Assembly (NCBI GenBank): GCA_963575745.1 | Contig: CAUYUJ010018549.1 | Coordinates: 21,001-85,000, forward strand | DNA from: Prorocentrum cordatum | Lineage: Eukaryota; Sar; Dinophyceae; Prorocentrales; Prorocentraceae | Length of the DNA stretch: 64,000 nucleotides | Reading direction: 5' to 3' | Shown here: positions 63,556-64,000 of the stretch, one piece after another | Layout: each line of letters begins with the position of its first letter | How positions within the stretch are numbered: the first letter of the stretch is position 1 | Position numbers and translations under genes: made by a program | Notes under the pieces: model-generated | The model's database searches: none | What the model was told of the DNA's origin: nothing | The model's input: the letters and a program-made list of their open reading frames with translations, nothing else

Positions 63556-64000
63556 TCGGGGTTGATCGGGAACACGAGGAGAGGGTGTACAAGGAGGCTC
63601 AGACTACCTCTTCATACCTTCCGTTACCCCCTCCTCATGTCTTTCTATTTTTCTTATTTGTTCCTATCCTGCTCATTTTTCCTACCTCTTGCTATGTCTC
63701 CTCACCCACGCCTACCGCTTGTACATCGCACTGCATCTGTCCTCCTCAGTGTGCCGTCTGCTTGCGGGGGTCGTATCTGGATCTTTTTCGGGGTGCCAAC
63801 GCATTAGTTTTCCGAGTCGCGCCCAGCCGTGGCGGCGAGAAGTGGCGTGTGGGCGTGGCGACGATCAGGCCGTGTCCAGCGTGAGGCGCTTCTGGTGGCG
63901 CGTGGATTTGGGCATAGGTGCGCGTGCAAATGGTGAGGTGGTGGCTGTGTGTTGTGGCTGTTTACCGTCACTTGGCGTGTTTGCGGATTCAGGCATGTGG
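63556..64000. other. Window end, no supported gene
   Basis: A pyrimidine-rich stretch (63,600-63,720) is followed by balanced sequence to the window end. I see no domain, repeat unit or RNA. A gene extending beyond the window cannot be excluded. Confidence 0.4.

Noticed and set aside
61642-63884. Glu/Arg-rich or Leu/Ser/Pro-rich frames across the purine tracts
   Set aside because: Low-complexity translations of (GGA)n in each frame.

Overview
The window looks like nuclear DNA of a repeat-rich microbial eukaryote, most likely a dinoflagellate. The clearest clue is the reverse transcriptase: it has an RTG-x-x-EAP motif B and a WAD(N/S) motif C, the style I associate with dinoflagellate LINE-like proteins. 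One element also begins with TGGCTCAAG, the 3' end of the dinoflagellate spliced leader. I see no bacterial operon, rRNA, tRNA, CRISPR array or ordinary host gene. The assignment is an inference.

Positions 1 to about 56,180 are one large mosaic satellite. Its core is a ~177-bp monomer, usually in runs of four to six, preceded by a ~210-bp header and followed by a tail. Runs are joined by small foldback ('double hairpin') modules with an outer AGCTCTACGAG / CTCGTAGAGCT stem and an inner CCGGCGGTAA / TTACCGCCGG stem, by a ~230-400-bp AT-richer 'beta' module, by short ~60-75-bp cassettes, and by ~280-bp GC-rich palindromic modules. Two blocks (about 5.64-6.98 kb and 53.3-54.7 kb) are inverted. 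A 1.62-kb composite unit is tandemly duplicated almost perfectly at 47.95-51.19 kb.

Three 5.8-6.1-kb non-LTR retrotransposons (E1 19,622-25,530; E2 28,402-34,525; E3 40,423-46,185) lie in the same orientation. Each sits at the same point of the foldback module, next to AACCAAGG/GACCAGG. Each encodes a coiled-coil ORF1 and an ORF2 with an AP-type endonuclease, a reverse transcriptase and a C-terminal RNase H. In all three, ORF1 and ORF2 are in the same frame, separated by one stop codon followed by a conserved (C/A)GGTGCC, and there is no AUG before the endonuclease's catalytic Asn. The RNase H motifs occur in circularly permuted order. E2 is open throughout, E1 and E3 are broken. A decayed ORF1 fragment (E4, minus strand, about 56.2-57.1 kb) marks the end of the satellite.

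A 5,089-bp element with ~720-bp terminal inverted repeats (11,405-16,493) is inserted cleanly in a satellite module with a 4-bp target duplication. It has no recognisable transposase.

From 57.1 kb to the end the sequence is simple or tandem repeats: kilobase units carrying (GAC)n arrays, CAA-rich and GGCCC-rich stretches, two long polypurine (GGA)n tracts and an 83-bp tandem repeat. I found no supportable gene there.
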